64,000 nt of DNA, taken from JADJSS01 sp046329815 (GTDB lineage Bacteria > Bacteroidota > Bacteroidia > Chitinophagales > JADIYW01). Positions 8,301-17,816 of this stretch are shown here, piece after piece; the first letter of the stretch is position 1, and each line of letters begins with the position of its first letter. Below the pieces are notes generated by a model. That model worked only from the letters and a program-made list of their open reading frames with translations. It was not told the DNA's origin and made no database searches. The stretch spans positions 868,001 through 932,000 of the forward strand of contig JAXLTY010000001.1 in NCBI GenBank assembly GCA_046329815.1, in the 5' to 3' direction. The translations under genes were made by a program, and so were the position numbers.

Positions 8301-9500
8301 TTATCCGTGAATTTCATCTACTACTTTTTTCTTTTCTTTCTTTACAGTTGATTTTGATGTTTCCATTTTTTCTTCCACACTTCTGCTTACACTTAAAATA
8401 ATTCCAATGGCAAATGCATTGAACCAGATACTCGTGCCGCCCCAACTGATCATCGGCAAAGTGATACCTGTGTTTGGTAATAAATGCACGTTCACGCCCA
8501 TGTGAATGATGGCTTGCAGTACCATGCTCGTACCTAAGCCCACCGCCATTAATGCACCGAATGCTCGTGGTGAATTCTTGACAAGTATAATTAGGCGCCA
8601 CATAAAAGCAAGGTACAAGAACAATACAAATGCGCCACCTAACAAACCATATTCTTCTATTAGTGTTGAATAAATAAAATCGGAAAATGCATCCGGCAAG
8701 AAATTGCATTGTGTACTTTTTCCAGGTGCTAAACGAAATAATCCACCTTTTGCAATAGCTATATATGCTTGCTTTTGCTGATAGAAATCATCCGAATTTA
8801 TATCAGGATTTTGCCAACTTGTCACACGTCCTAACCAAACATCTGCACGTCCATGGTCTTTGATAAAGAACCAGGAAAAGGCAATAATCATTGCCACCAT
8901 GACTACACCAGAACCAATAATCGCCATAATAAATTTTGTGCTCACGCGCCCAATAAATAAAACGACAATACAGGTCGCGAATAAAATTCCTGCACTTGAA
9001 AAATTGTCAAACATAATCAAACCACAAATCAATAAAATTGGTGCCATGATGTGAATGGTAACCTCTTTGATGTCTTTAATTACACCTTGTTTTTTGGATA
9101 ACATACGCGATGTGTACATGATGAGTGCGAGCTTTGCAAAATCGGAAGACTGAAACGTTAAGCCAACCACCGGAATGCGAACCCAGCGGCTAGCATCATT
9201 AATTCGAACGCCAAAAAACTTGGTGTATAATAATAACGGAACCGAAATAATCAACATCATTTGTGCGATACGTGAAAAATAACGATGATCGATTTGGTGA
9301 ATAATATAGGTAATAAACAAGCCAACGCCTAACATGAACCCATGTCGTAATAAATAGTATTCTGTATTTCCGTGTGTATTTTTATACGCCAATGAGCGCG
9401 TTGAACTATAGACTAACAACAAAGAAATAGCGCTCAGTGCAGCAACGATGTACCACACATATTTATCGCCTTTGATGTTATTTATAATTCTTCCGAGCAT
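8301..9500 (-). CDS. ftsW: Peptidoglycan glycosyltransferase FtsW
   Basis: SEDS-family polytopic membrane protein that polymerises lipid II at the septum with its partner FtsI. 399 residues with about ten membrane segments. Seen: the SEDS signatures around DFAKLALIMYTSRML, the KGG(L/F) loop region (AKGGLFRLAPGKS), DFIYSTLIEEYGLLG and the final INTG-like segment LLPNTGITLPMISWGG. A Lys-rich cytoplasmic tail follows. FtsW rather than RodA is inferred from its place between murD and murG. Confidence 0.94.
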   Translation of the reverse strand: MLGRIINNIKGDKYVWYIVAALSAISLLLVYSSTRSLAYKNTHGNTEYYLLRHGFMLGVGLFITYIIHQIDHRYFSRIAQMMLIISVPLLLYTKFFGVRINDASRWVRIPVVGLTFQSSDFAKLALIMYTSRMLSKKQGVIKDIKEVTIHIMAPILLICGLIMFDNFSSAGILFATCIVVLFIGRVSTKFIMAIIGSGVVMVAMIIAFSWFFIKDHGRADVWLGRVTSWQNPDINSDDFYQQKQAYIAIAKGGLFRLAPGKSTQCNFLPDAFSDFIYSTLIEEYGLLGGAFVLFLYLAFMWRLIILVKNSPRAFGALMAVGLGTSMVLQAIIHMGVNVHLLPNTGITLPMISWGGTSIWFNAFAIGIILSVSRSVEEKMETSKSTVKKEKKKVVDEIHG

Positions 9501-9576
9501 GGTTAGATTTAAGAGTATGAATTTTAAATTAAGATGCTTTGCAGTTCACTTATAATTTAGAATTCAAAATTTATAA

Positions 9577-10914
9577 TTACAGATTCAACACATTACGTTT
9601 GAATTGTTTGCCTCTGTCTTCGTAATTTTCAAATAAATCGAAACTTGCGCAACATGGTGATAATAAAACGACATCGCCTTTATCGCTTATGTTATAAGCC
9701 ATTTGCACCGCTTGTTCCATTGATTGCGTATCAACTATGTAACCCACTTCTGACGCAAATGCCTCGTGCAATTTTTCATTATCTTTTCCTAAACAGATAA
9801 TTGCTTTTACTTTTTTATTTACTAAATCTTTGATCAATGTATAATCATTTCCTTTATCAACACCGCCTAAAATAAGCACTGTTGGTTTTGTCATCGACTC
9901 TAACGCATACCATGTAGAATTTACATTGGTTGCTTTGGAATCATTAATAAAATCTACATTTCTGATCGTTGCAACAAATTCTAAACGATGTTCTAAATTT
10001 TTAAAATCTTCTAATGACTCGCGAATTTTGTCGTTGCGTACACCGACTAATTTTGCAGAGATGGCTGCAGCCATTGAGTTGTAGGAATTGTGAATTCCGT
10101 GGATAGCTAAATCACTTGTTGGCATGGTAAAATTGTTTTTATTGATGTTAATTATTAATTGATCTTTGTCGATGTAAGCTCCATTTTCAATAGGTTTGAA
10201 ATAAGAAAATGGAATTTTTTGTACTTCGTTATTTGCTTTAGAAAGATTATTCATTGTTACTTCATCATCGTAGCAATAGATAAAATAATCTTCTTTGGTT
10301 TGATTTTTTGTGATGGAAAATTTTGAGTTAATATAGTTTTCAAATTTATAATCATATCGGTCTAAATGATCTTCAGTGATGTTGCATAACACACTAACCA
10401 ATGGTTTGAACGTTATACAATTATCTAACTGAAAAGAAGACACTTCCAATACAAAGTATTCTTTATCGCCATTTGCTACCTGGCGTGCATAGCTTGTTCC
10501 GATGTTACCGCCAAGACCAACATTATATGCTGCTTTTTCGAGAATATGATAGATCAAAGATGTCGTTGTCGTTTTTCCGTTAGAACCAGTAATTGCTATT
10601 ACTTTGGCTGATGAATAACGAAACGCAAACTCGATTTCAGAAATAATCTCAATATTTTTTTCTTTGACTTTTTTGATGATCGGCGCTTTATCAGGAATAC
10701 CAGGACTTTTGATAATTGTAGTTGCTGATAAAACAATTTCTTCGGTATGCTTTTCTTCTTCGAATGCAATATTCAATGCAAGCAGCTCTTGTTTGTACTT
10801 GTCTTTTATTTTACCAAAATCAGAAACAAACACATCCATACCTTGCTTTTGTGCAAGAATAGCTGCGCCAACACCGCTTTCGCCACTACCTAATATGACT
10901 ATTTTTTCGTTCAC
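9577..10914 (-). CDS. murD: UDP-N-acetylmuramoylalanine--D-glutamate ligase
   Basis: Adds D-Glu to UDP-MurNAc-L-Ala in the cytoplasm. 445 residues. Seen: the N-terminal glycine motif GSGESGVGAA, the ATP loop GSNGKTTTT at 110-118, EVSSFQLD (carbamoylated-Lys/Mg region of Mur ligases), NDSKATN, and the C-terminal LSPCCASFDLFENYEDRG motif, which is diagnostic for MurD. It starts 3 bases after mraY. A 76-bp AT-rich gap separates it from ftsW downstream. Confidence 0.96.
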   Translation of the reverse strand: MNEKIVILGSGESGVGAAILAQKQGMDVFVSDFGKIKDKYKQELLALNIAFEEEKHTEEIVLSATTIIKSPGIPDKAPIIKKVKEKNIEIISEIEFAFRYSSAKVIAITGSNGKTTTTSLIYHILEKAAYNVGLGGNIGTSYARQVANGDKEYFVLEVSSFQLDNCITFKPLVSVLCNITEDHLDRYDYKFENYINSKFSITKNQTKEDYFIYCYDDEVTMNNLSKANNEVQKIPFSYFKPIENGAYIDKDQLIININKNNFTMPTSDLAIHGIHNSYNSMAAAISAKLVGVRNDKIRESLEDFKNLEHRLEFVATIRNVDFINDSKATNVNSTWYALESMTKPTVLILGGVDKGNDYTLIKDLVNKKVKAIICLGKDNEKLHEAFASEVGYIVDTQSMEQAVQMAYNISDKGDVVLLSPCCASFDLFENYEDRGKQFKRNVLNL

Positions 10915-10917
10915 TGC

Positions 10918-12222
10918 TTATCTGATTTTTAAGGTTACAAAAGTGATTACCGCTAACAACACACTTACGATGATAAAACGTGTTACAATCTTTGATTCGT
11001 GATAACCGAGCTTTTGATAATGATGATGTAATGGTGACATTTTAAAGATTCGTCTGCCTTCACCATACATTCTTTTGGTGTATTTAAAGTATGCAACTTG
11101 CAATGTTACAGACAATGTTTCTGCAAAGAATATTCCGCATAAAACAGGAATCAACAATTCTTTTCTAACAATCAATGCGATAGTTGCGATAACGCCGCCA
11201 AGCATCAAACTGCCTGTGTCGCCCATAAATACAGTTGCAGGAAATGCATTGTACCACATAAAACCAATGCATGCACCAACGATTGCGGCACACACAATCA
11301 CGACTTCCGCAGAATCAGGAATATAGAGTACGTTTAAATAATCGGCTAGTTTTATATTACCACTTACATATGCAAAAATCGCCAGCGTCATCATTACTAC
11401 AATAGAAACACCGGAAGCCAAACCATCAATACCATCGGTAAGATTGGCTGCATTAGAAACTGCTGTAATAATAAAAATCACAAATGGAATAAAGATAATC
11501 CAACCCCATTTTTGATAATCTTTTGTGAATGGTTTTAGCAAATAAGTATAGTCTAACAAATTGTCTTTTATAAACGGCAAGTTTGTTTTTAATGCTTTGG
11601 TCTGATGCGATAAATATTCATCACCAACACGTGTGCCAATGTTTTCGTACATTACAGAAGCTGTCGGCACTACTTCTTCCGGATTATTCCAGTCAATTTT
11701 ATTCTCTTTGTCAACTTTATAAATAAATACATTATTAAAATCGCGGCATTTAACGTCAGGATGAAAATATAAAGTACAGCCAACTATCAAACCTAAAACT
11801 ACCTGTGCTAAAATTTTAAATTTACCACGCAAACCTTCTTTATCTTTTTTAAAAACCTTGATGTAATCATCAATAAAACCAATAGCACCCATCCAAAGCG
11901 TAGAAACCAATAACAAAATTACATACACATTATTCAGACGCGCGAATAACAATGTCGGAATAACAATGGCAGCAATTATGATAACGCCACCCATTGTCGG
12001 TGTTCCTTTTTTCTGCACTTGTCCTTCCAAACCTAAATCACGCACACTTTCGCCGATCTGCATTTTTTGCAAACGCTGAATAACGCGCTTACCAATTACA
12101 ACAGAAATTATTAATGACAACAAAACCGACATTGCACCACGAAATGTGATGAACTGAAACAAACCACCGCCTGGTATGTCGATGTCATGTTGTTCTAAAA
12201 ATTTGAAGAAATGATATAGCAT
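10918..12222 (-). CDS. mraY: Phospho-MurNAc-pentapeptide transferase
   Basis: Ten-helix membrane enzyme that makes lipid I from UDP-MurNAc-pentapeptide and undecaprenyl phosphate. Seen: KKGTPTMGGV, the catalytic Asp pair FIDDYIKV (118-119), NLTDGIDGLA (260-269), GDTGS and the HHHYQKLG motif near the C-terminus. At 434 residues it exceeds the roughly 360 usual in Proteobacteria. The excess is an insertion at about 155-240, polar and predicted outside the membrane, that separates helices carrying conserved motifs. This looks lineage-typical rather than a defect, since all catalytic motifs are intact. Confidence 0.96.
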   Translation of the reverse strand: MLYHFFKFLEQHDIDIPGGGLFQFITFRGAMSVLLSLIISVVIGKRVIQRLQKMQIGESVRDLGLEGQVQKKGTPTMGGVIIIAAIVIPTLLFARLNNVYVILLLVSTLWMGAIGFIDDYIKVFKKDKEGLRGKFKILAQVVLGLIVGCTLYFHPDVKCRDFNNVFIYKVDKENKIDWNNPEEVVPTASVMYENIGTRVGDEYLSHQTKALKTNLPFIKDNLLDYTYLLKPFTKDYQKWGWIIFIPFVIFIITAVSNAANLTDGIDGLASGVSIVVMMTLAIFAYVSGNIKLADYLNVLYIPDSAEVVIVCAAIVGACIGFMWYNAFPATVFMGDTGSLMLGGVIATIALIVRKELLIPVLCGIFFAETLSVTLQVAYFKYTKRMYGEGRRIFKMSPLHHHYQKLGYHESKIVTRFIIVSVLLAVITFVTLKIR

Positions 12223-12225
12223 GTT

Positions 12226-12241
12226 AATTTGAAAATTTGAA
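12226..12241. repeat. Short octamer repeat at the murE-mraY junction
   Basis: Two exact 8-bp units AATTTGAA followed by a partial third (AATGAA), in the 60-bp gap. AT-rich, so chance is possible. Confidence 0.4.
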
Positions 12242-12282
12242 AATGAATTAATTTAAGAATGCTGTTCTTTTGAATTCTAATT

Positions 12283-13749
12283 TTATTTATTCAGATTATT
12301 AAATGTTTCTTGCAATATTGCCTTGTCATCAAATGGAAATTTCACACCATTTATTTCCTGATATTTTTCGTGTCCTTTTCCAGCTAATAAGATGATGTCT
12401 TTCGGTTGTGCAAGATTCACAGCTACTTTTATCGCTTCTCTTCTATCAGCAATCGTCATCACTTTATTACAGTTATGCGCCGGAACGCCAGCTTGCATTT
12501 GTTTCAAAATGTCATCTGGATTTTCGTTGCGCGGATTATCAGAAGTCAGAATTACTTTAGTTGACAATTCGCTTGCGATGTGCGCCATATCAGGACGTTT
12601 GGCTGCATCACGATTGCCTCCACAACCGACAACCGTAATTACATTTTCGTTTCCTGTGCGGATTTCATTTATAGTATCTAATACATTTTTTAATGCATCC
12701 GGTGTATGCGAATAATCAACAATTCCGATGATCTTTTGTGTTGATGAAATCTGATAATCAAATCTTCCTTCAGCACCTTTCAATACTGATATTGCAGCTA
12801 ACGCTTCCTGCTTTTCCATTCCAAGTAAAACACAGATTGCATAAATCGTCAATAAATTATACGCATTGAACCGACCAATCATTTGTGTATGTACATCGAT
12901 ATTGTCACATTGAATTACTAAGCCAGAAAAAGCATTTTCTAAAATTCTGAAACGAAAATCTGCTAATGTTTTGATTGCGTATGTGTATCGATTTGCGTTT
13001 GTGTTTTGCAACATCACTTCACCACGCTTATCATCAATATTCACTAATGCAAAAGCATCTTTTGGAAGATTGTCAAAGAATTTTTTCTTTGCATAAATAT
13101 ATTCCTGAAATGTTTTGTGATAATCTAAATGATCGTGCGAAATGTTAGTAAATGCTGCACCTGTGAACTGTAAGCCGGCAATTCTATCCTGGTCAGCTGC
13201 GTGCGAACTTACTTCCATAAATACATAATCACAACCAGCATCAACCATTTTTTTTATCAATGCATTCAGTTCAATCGGATTCGGTGTTGTATGCGTTGAT
13301 GGAATTACATCATTATTAATTTTGTTTTCAATTGTTGAAATTAATCCAACTTTCTCGCCTTTGTTTTTATAGAGTTCGTACAACAAAGTAGCAACTGTCG
13401 TTTTTCCGTTAGTGCCAGTAACACCAACCAGTTTTAATTTTTTTGATGGATTATCATAAAAATTACAAGCCATTAAAGCGCTTGTTTTGCGCGCATCTTC
13501 TACTTGTATATACGTAATATTCTGATTTTTTTCTGATGGAATTTCTTCACACACGATAGCAGTTGCGCCTTGTTCTATTACTTTTGAAATAAAATTATGA
13601 CCATCAGAGTTTACACCTTTTATAGCAAAAAATAAATCATTACTTTCTATTTTGCGTGAATCTAATTGCAAAGCATGTATCGAAATATCTATTGAACCAA
13701 TGATTTGTTTTGGCTGAATGTTGTTTAATATTTCTTTTAACGTTTTCAT
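12283..13749 (-). CDS. murE: UDP-MurNAc-L-Ala-D-Glu--meso-diaminopimelate ligase
   Basis: Adds the third stem-peptide residue. 488 residues. Seen: the ATP loop TGTNGKTT (111-118), the EVSSHA motif, and a DNPR motif at 404-407 that binds meso-diaminopimelate in characterised MurE enzymes; Lys-adding MurE proteins have a different motif here. The cell wall is therefore predicted to be of meso-DAP type. It lies between ftsI (upstream, 10-base gap) and mraY, the standard dcw order. Confidence 0.96.
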   Translation of the reverse strand: MKTLKEILNNIQPKQIIGSIDISIHALQLDSRKIESNDLFFAIKGVNSDGHNFISKVIEQGATAIVCEEIPSEKNQNITYIQVEDARKTSALMACNFYDNPSKKLKLVGVTGTNGKTTVATLLYELYKNKGEKVGLISTIENKINNDVIPSTHTTPNPIELNALIKKMVDAGCDYVFMEVSSHAADQDRIAGLQFTGAAFTNISHDHLDYHKTFQEYIYAKKKFFDNLPKDAFALVNIDDKRGEVMLQNTNANRYTYAIKTLADFRFRILENAFSGLVIQCDNIDVHTQMIGRFNAYNLLTIYAICVLLGMEKQEALAAISVLKGAEGRFDYQISSTQKIIGIVDYSHTPDALKNVLDTINEIRTGNENVITVVGCGGNRDAAKRPDMAHIASELSTKVILTSDNPRNENPDDILKQMQAGVPAHNCNKVMTIADRREAIKVAVNLAQPKDIILLAGKGHEKYQEINGVKFPFDDKAILQETFNNLNK

Positions 13750-13759
13750 TTTATATTTT

Positions 13760-15859
13760 CTAATTCAAAGTCAATTGTATGTAACTTCCCTTAATTATTG
13801 ATGTTCCGGCCGACAATGATTGACTCATTACTTTTCCTTTTCCGCTAAAGCCAACTTTTAAACCAGCATTTTCCAATAAATAGATTGCATCATCTAACAA
13901 CAAACCTTTTACATTTGGAATTTTATTCGTATCAAAATCGACCTTTGCAATTTTCTTCTTATTGGTGCTATCTGTCTTTAACATAGCAAAATCCCAATCT
14001 TCTTTAAAATCAAATTTGATATGTGTTCTTTTGTTGATGTTTTTCAATACATCTATTGAAGCAGTAATTACCGGCATCGGCTGGTTATTGATTGTAGAAT
14101 CTTTATTGATAGCTTTATTGGATTTGATATTTGATGTAATAATTTTATCAGCCATTATTCTAAAGATCGGTGCAGACACCGCGCCGCCTGTAGTCAACAT
14201 ACCTTGCGGTCCGCCAACCACTACGATACATGAATACAAAGGAGCATCAGCCGGAAAAAATCCAACAAACGACGATAAATTTTTATCGGTGTAACCACTG
14301 CTACCTGCACTCATTTTTGCAGTACCTGTTTTTCCTGCAATACGATAATGTGAAGTAAAAATTCCACGACCAGTTCCGTTTGGATCTTCCACTACACGCA
14401 ACATAATTTCTTTTGCCCATTGCGCTGCTTGTGGTTTGCAAATCTTTACCGTGTTAGCTTGTGGCTTATAATCACGAATGACTGTACCATTATCCAAAAC
14501 CTGTTGTACTAAATATGGTTTTACGCGCGTTCCGCCGTTTGCAATTGCATTGTAAAAAGCTAAGATTTGTAATGGTGTAAATTTTACTTCATAACCATGT
14601 GCCATCCAAGCCAAAGACATGCCACTCCATTTGTCGGGTTTGTTTATGTATGGTTTCGCCTCGCCTTTTAAATCAATTTTTGTTGTATTCGTTAAACCAA
14701 ACTGCTGCAGCTTATCATAGAATTTTTGCTTATCATCACCATAAAATTTATTGATCCATTTTGCAATAGCAACGTTGGAAGAAATTGCCAATGCTTTTCC
14801 AGGCGTTAAAAAGTTGTATTGCGTATTGTGTCCGTCATCCGTTAATACTTTACCGCCAAACACTGCGCTTGCATGATTTGTATTTACAGAATCCAATGGT
14901 GTAATATAACCATCATCAAACAATGCCAAATAACCGGCGGCTTTGAAGACAGAACCTGGTTCATTACTTAAACCTAGTGCATAATTATAAATTTCTGCAT
15001 AGCCGTTGTCTTTAGTTTTTCCAAGATTTGCAATAGCTTTTATCGCACCTGTTTTTACTTCCATCAAAACAGCGCAACCAAATTCTGCCTGGTATTCTGT
15101 TAATTTTTGCTGTAATGTTGTTTCTGCAATATCTTGTAATCCTAAATCAATTGTGGTGATGATATCGTATCCGTTTTTCGGTTCGATTTGTCCTGTTGAT
15201 TTTAATGGAATCCATTCGCCGCCGGCAATTTTTTGTTTTAATAATTTTCCTTCCACACCGCTTAATAAAGAATCAGCCGCTTCTTCCAGGCCAATGTCTT
15301 GCGCATTTTCACGAATCAAACCAATAGTTCGTTGTGCTAAAAATCCAAATGGATTTTTTCGTTCCTGGTGCGTTTCTACGATCAAACCGCCTTTAAATTT
15401 TCCTTCGCGAAACAGCGGCCATTCTTTTATTTCTTTCAATAAAGTATAATCTGCTTTTGCACATAATGGATAATATCTTTTCTTTTGCTTGCGTGCTTTT
15501 ATTAACTGGCGTTTGTATTCTTCGATGGAACTTTGATTAAAGTTCTTCCACATGTAGTACGCTAATGAATCAACATTACGTTTGAAGATCTCATCTTTCA
15601 TTGCCTTTGACGCGAAATCGATATGCAATTCAAAATATGGAACAGATGTTGCCAGCAATTTATCATCTGCTGAATAAATGTTGCCGCGCTCTGCCGGAAT
15701 ATCAAAGACGTTGGTAGTTAAAGAGTCTGCCAAAGATTTCCAATAACCATTTTTATACGTTTGTATCTGATATACTTTACCTAACACAGCAATGCCAAAA
15801 AGACAGCAAAAGCCGCCAATCAGGTAAATGCGAAATAGTATGTTAGACTTTATATTCAT
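13760..15859 (-). CDS. ftsI: Septal peptidoglycan transpeptidase FtsI (PBP3) with a PASTA domain
   Basis: Class B penicillin-binding protein that cross-links septal peptidoglycan as FtsW's partner. 699 residues: one N-terminal membrane anchor (about 9-27), a PBP dimerisation domain, and a transpeptidase domain with SVFK (catalytic Ser303), SSN (360-362) and KTG (510-512). A single C-terminal PASTA domain lies at about 645-699, beginning IPNVKGLLLDDA. PASTA domains occur on class B PBPs in Bacteroidota and Firmicutes but not on E. coli FtsI. Located between the FtsL-like gene and murE, so the division-specific paralogue is the likely identity. Confidence 0.95.
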   Translation of the reverse strand: MNIKSNILFRIYLIGGFCCLFGIAVLGKVYQIQTYKNGYWKSLADSLTTNVFDIPAERGNIYSADDKLLATSVPYFELHIDFASKAMKDEIFKRNVDSLAYYMWKNFNQSSIEEYKRQLIKARKQKKRYYPLCAKADYTLLKEIKEWPLFREGKFKGGLIVETHQERKNPFGFLAQRTIGLIRENAQDIGLEEAADSLLSGVEGKLLKQKIAGGEWIPLKSTGQIEPKNGYDIITTIDLGLQDIAETTLQQKLTEYQAEFGCAVLMEVKTGAIKAIANLGKTKDNGYAEIYNYALGLSNEPGSVFKAAGYLALFDDGYITPLDSVNTNHASAVFGGKVLTDDGHNTQYNFLTPGKALAISSNVAIAKWINKFYGDDKQKFYDKLQQFGLTNTTKIDLKGEAKPYINKPDKWSGMSLAWMAHGYEVKFTPLQILAFYNAIANGGTRVKPYLVQQVLDNGTVIRDYKPQANTVKICKPQAAQWAKEIMLRVVEDPNGTGRGIFTSHYRIAGKTGTAKMSAGSSGYTDKNLSSFVGFFPADAPLYSCIVVVGGPQGMLTTGGAVSAPIFRIMADKIITSNIKSNKAINKDSTINNQPMPVITASIDVLKNINKRTHIKFDFKEDWDFAMLKTDSTNKKKIAKVDFDTNKIPNVKGLLLDDAIYLLENAGLKVGFSGKGKVMSQSLSAGTSIIKGSYIQLTLN

Positions 15860-15873
15860 TCTTTATAATTATT

Positions 15874-15933
15874 GAGTAGCGAGTATGCAGTATGCAGTGC
15901 CTGTTTACTGCATACTTTTTACTGCCTACTTTT
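15874..15933. repeat. AGTATGC/TACTGCC heptamer repeat forming a hairpin, ftsL-ftsI junction
   Basis: The left arm holds 7-bp units (GAGTAGC, GAGTATG, CAGTATG, CAGTGCC). The right arm is a 14-bp unit, TACTGCATACTTTT, repeated once with one mismatch. AGTATGCAGT (15889-15898) pairs perfectly with ACTGCATACT (15907-15916). A relative with the same units lies at 42261-42305. Confidence 0.8.
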
Positions 15934-16345
15934 ATTCAAATGTTCCTTTTGGTACTTCAATTTTTTTTGGTGCTTCCTGTAATGATTTTAAACCATACGG
16001 CTCTACAATTTTTTGTAATTCTGATTGTTTACTTTTTTGATTCATGATCGTCTTTTCGGTCATGTATTCCCAACGCAATTCTTTAATGTTGTTTTCCTTT
16101 TCGGTGATGCTTCTGTTTAAACGAACCGCAAGATGTGTATTGAAAATCTCTACAATACCAATAAATACTATGGCTACGACAAATAAGAAATTATGCATTA
16201 CCTGTGCATACGAAATCCATTCATCGATGCCGAAGAAGCGCAAAACTGATTCGATCAATTTTTGGAATCGATTTCGTGGTTTTGTTACTTTAGCATTTTC
16301 TGCTTCCGTAATTTGTGGTTCTTCTATTTCCGGTTCTTCAATCAC
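15932..16345 (-). CDS. FtsL-like bitopic division protein
   Basis: 137 residues between rsmH and ftsI, the position of ftsL in dcw clusters. An acidic N-terminal region rich in Glu-Pro and Glu-Ile (1-17) is followed by a cytoplasmic segment, one membrane helix (about 51-69, VMHNFLFVVAIVFIGIVEIF) and a periplasmic coiled coil (about 72-115). That is the FtsL/DivIC topology. FtsL proteins diverge so fast that sequence recognition is poor; the assignment rests on topology, size and place. FtsL is expected to activate the FtsW-FtsI synthase through its coiled coil. Confidence 0.78.
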   Translation of the reverse strand: MIEEPEIEEPQITEAENAKVTKPRNRFQKLIESVLRFFGIDEWISYAQVMHNFLFVVAIVFIGIVEIFNTHLAVRLNRSITEKENNIKELRWEYMTEKTIMNQKSKQSELQKIVEPYGLKSLQEAPKKIEVPKGTFE

Positions 16346-16390
16346 TAATTTGTTTTTTGTACTTTGGTCTTGTTTAACTCTCTGTCTTTT

Positions 16391-17296
16391 CTATAGCTTC
16401 TCTGCAATTCTGAGCTTTGCGCTTCTTGCTCTTGAATTAATTTTCAATTCTGCTGCGCTGGCTTCGATTGGTTTTTTCGTAATTACTTTTAAATGATGTT
16501 CAAAATTTCCGTAGAGATCTTTTTCTGGCTCATTCTCAAAATTTCCATGCTTCATAAAATTTTTCGTTAAGCGATCTTCCAGAGAATGATAACTCATAAT
16601 CACCAATCTGCCTTGTTTATCTAAGATTTCCATTGATTGCTGCAAAAATTCTTTGATCGCATTTAACTCATCGTTTACTTCAATTCTAATTGCCTGAAAA
16701 ACCTGTGCATAATATTTTGCATCAATTCCTTTAGCTACAGTTTTACATACATCAACTAAATCTTTCGTAGTTTCAATTGGTTTGATTTGTCGTTCTTCAA
16801 CGATCTTTTGTGCTAATGTTTTTGCATTGATGACTTCGCCATAAAAACCCAAGATGTGTTGCAGTTGCTCTGCGCTATATTCATTCACTACATTCTTTGC
16901 GCTGACACCTTCTTTTCGATTCATACGCATATCGAGTTCTGCATCAAAACGTGTAGCAAAACCGCGCGATGGTTCATCGATCTGGTAAGAAGAAATTCCA
17001 AAGTCCGCTAAAATGCCATCAATTTTAGTAATGCCATACACTTTTAAAAACTTTTTCAAGTGACGATAATTTGCCTGAATCAACGTGAAGCGTTTATCAT
17101 CGATTGCATTTCGTTTTGCATCATCATCAACATCGAATGCAAACAGTTTTCCGTTTTCATTGAGTTGTTCTAAAATTTTTTTAGAATGGCCGCCACCGCC
17201 AAAAGTCACATCGACATAAATTCCGTTTGGCTTAATGTTTAAACCATCAATACATTCGCTGAGCATTACCGGTGTGTGATATGAATTGCTCATCAT
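16391..17296 (-). CDS. rsmH: 16S rRNA (cytosine(1402)-N(4))-methyltransferase RsmH (MraW)
   Basis: SAM-dependent methyltransferase that N4-methylates C1402 in the decoding centre of 16S rRNA. 301 residues. Seen: an SAM-binding glycine loop at 31-38 (TFGGGGHS), the DGILADFGISSYQID motif, RGFATRFDAELDMRM, and a C-terminal LKINSRARSAKLR motif typical of RsmH. It starts 12 bases after mraZ; the pair heads the dcw cluster as in most bacteria. Two Met codons at the start leave the exact initiation site open by one residue. Confidence 0.96.
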   Translation of the reverse strand: MMSNSYHTPVMLSECIDGLNIKPNGIYVDVTFGGGGHSKKILEQLNENGKLFAFDVDDDAKRNAIDDKRFTLIQANYRHLKKFLKVYGITKIDGILADFGISSYQIDEPSRGFATRFDAELDMRMNRKEGVSAKNVVNEYSAEQLQHILGFYGEVINAKTLAQKIVEERQIKPIETTKDLVDVCKTVAKGIDAKYYAQVFQAIRIEVNDELNAIKEFLQQSMEILDKQGRLVIMSYHSLEDRLTKNFMKHGNFENEPEKDLYGNFEHHLKVITKKPIEASAAELKINSRARSAKLRIAEKL

Positions 17297-17308
17297 TATT
17301 TTAAAGAA

Positions 17309-17764
17309 CTATTTATTCGCATTTATTTTTGACCAGATTTCGTCAGCCATATCTGCAAAATTTTCCGGTTCTTTAATATCTGCGTGATATGTTTTACTGT
17401 CCCAAATTTCTATGACATCGTGGAAAGCGGTGATCACCACTTCGTCTTTGATGTCAACTGCATCCATCAATCTTTTTGAGATCAGGATTCTGTCGTTGCT
17501 GTCCAATTCCACTTGTGTTGCCATTTGGTAGAAGTAGCGCAAAAAATCTCTTTCCTTGTTTTGGAAATAACTCAGCTTGCTCATTTCCTGCGTAATCTCT
17601 GTCCATTGTTTTTTTGGAAACAGGCGCAGGCATTTTCCCATGCCTTTGTTCAAAACGTATTGATTGTCTTCAGTTTCGCCAATTTGTTGCAAAAGATTAG
17701 TAGGCAAACGCAACCTGCCTTTGCTGTCCACCTTTACTTCATAATTGCCTGTTAAACCGATCAT
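17309..17764 (-). CDS. mraZ: Transcriptional regulator MraZ
   Basis: AbrB-like DNA-binding protein that controls the dcw operon. From ATG 17764 it has 151 residues, the family length, beginning MIGLTGNYEVKVDSKGRLRLP, with two tandem SpoVT/AbrB domains (about 5-50 and 75-125, the second with LDSNDRILISKRL). The frame is open upstream to 17842, but the added 26 residues lack family similarity and would run through the promoter and operator, so 17764 is chosen. It is the first gene of the cluster. Three TGGNA repeats at 10-bp spacing upstream fit MraZ autoregulation. Confidence 0.95.
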   Translation of the reverse strand: MIGLTGNYEVKVDSKGRLRLPTNLLQQIGETEDNQYVLNKGMGKCLRLFPKKQWTEITQEMSKLSYFQNKERDFLRYFYQMATQVELDSNDRILISKRLMDAVDIKDEVVITAFHDVIEIWDSKTYHADIKEPENFADMADEIWSKINANK

Positions 17765-17789
17765 TTTCCCAATTTGGAATTTAGTAGTA

Positions 17790-17797
17790 CAAAAATA
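17790..17797 (-). promoter_or_regulatory. Candidate -7 box of the dcw promoter
   Basis: TATTTTTG on the minus strand matches TAnnTTTG, 26 bases upstream of the mraZ ATG. The nearest TTTG upstream (17815-17812) is only 14 bases away, shorter than usual, so the -33 element is uncertain. Regulator binding next to it could compensate. Confidence 0.45.
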
Positions 17798-17816
17798 TAA
17801 GAAAATTGACACAAAT

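Noticed and set aside
8314..8709. 131-residue frame overlapping ftsW on the same strand
   Set aside because: Lies wholly within ftsW coding sequence; improbable composition with many Cys, His and Arg.
15006..15449. 147-residue open frame opposite ftsI
   Set aside because: Shadow of a strongly conserved gene; no start signals, no recognisable domain.
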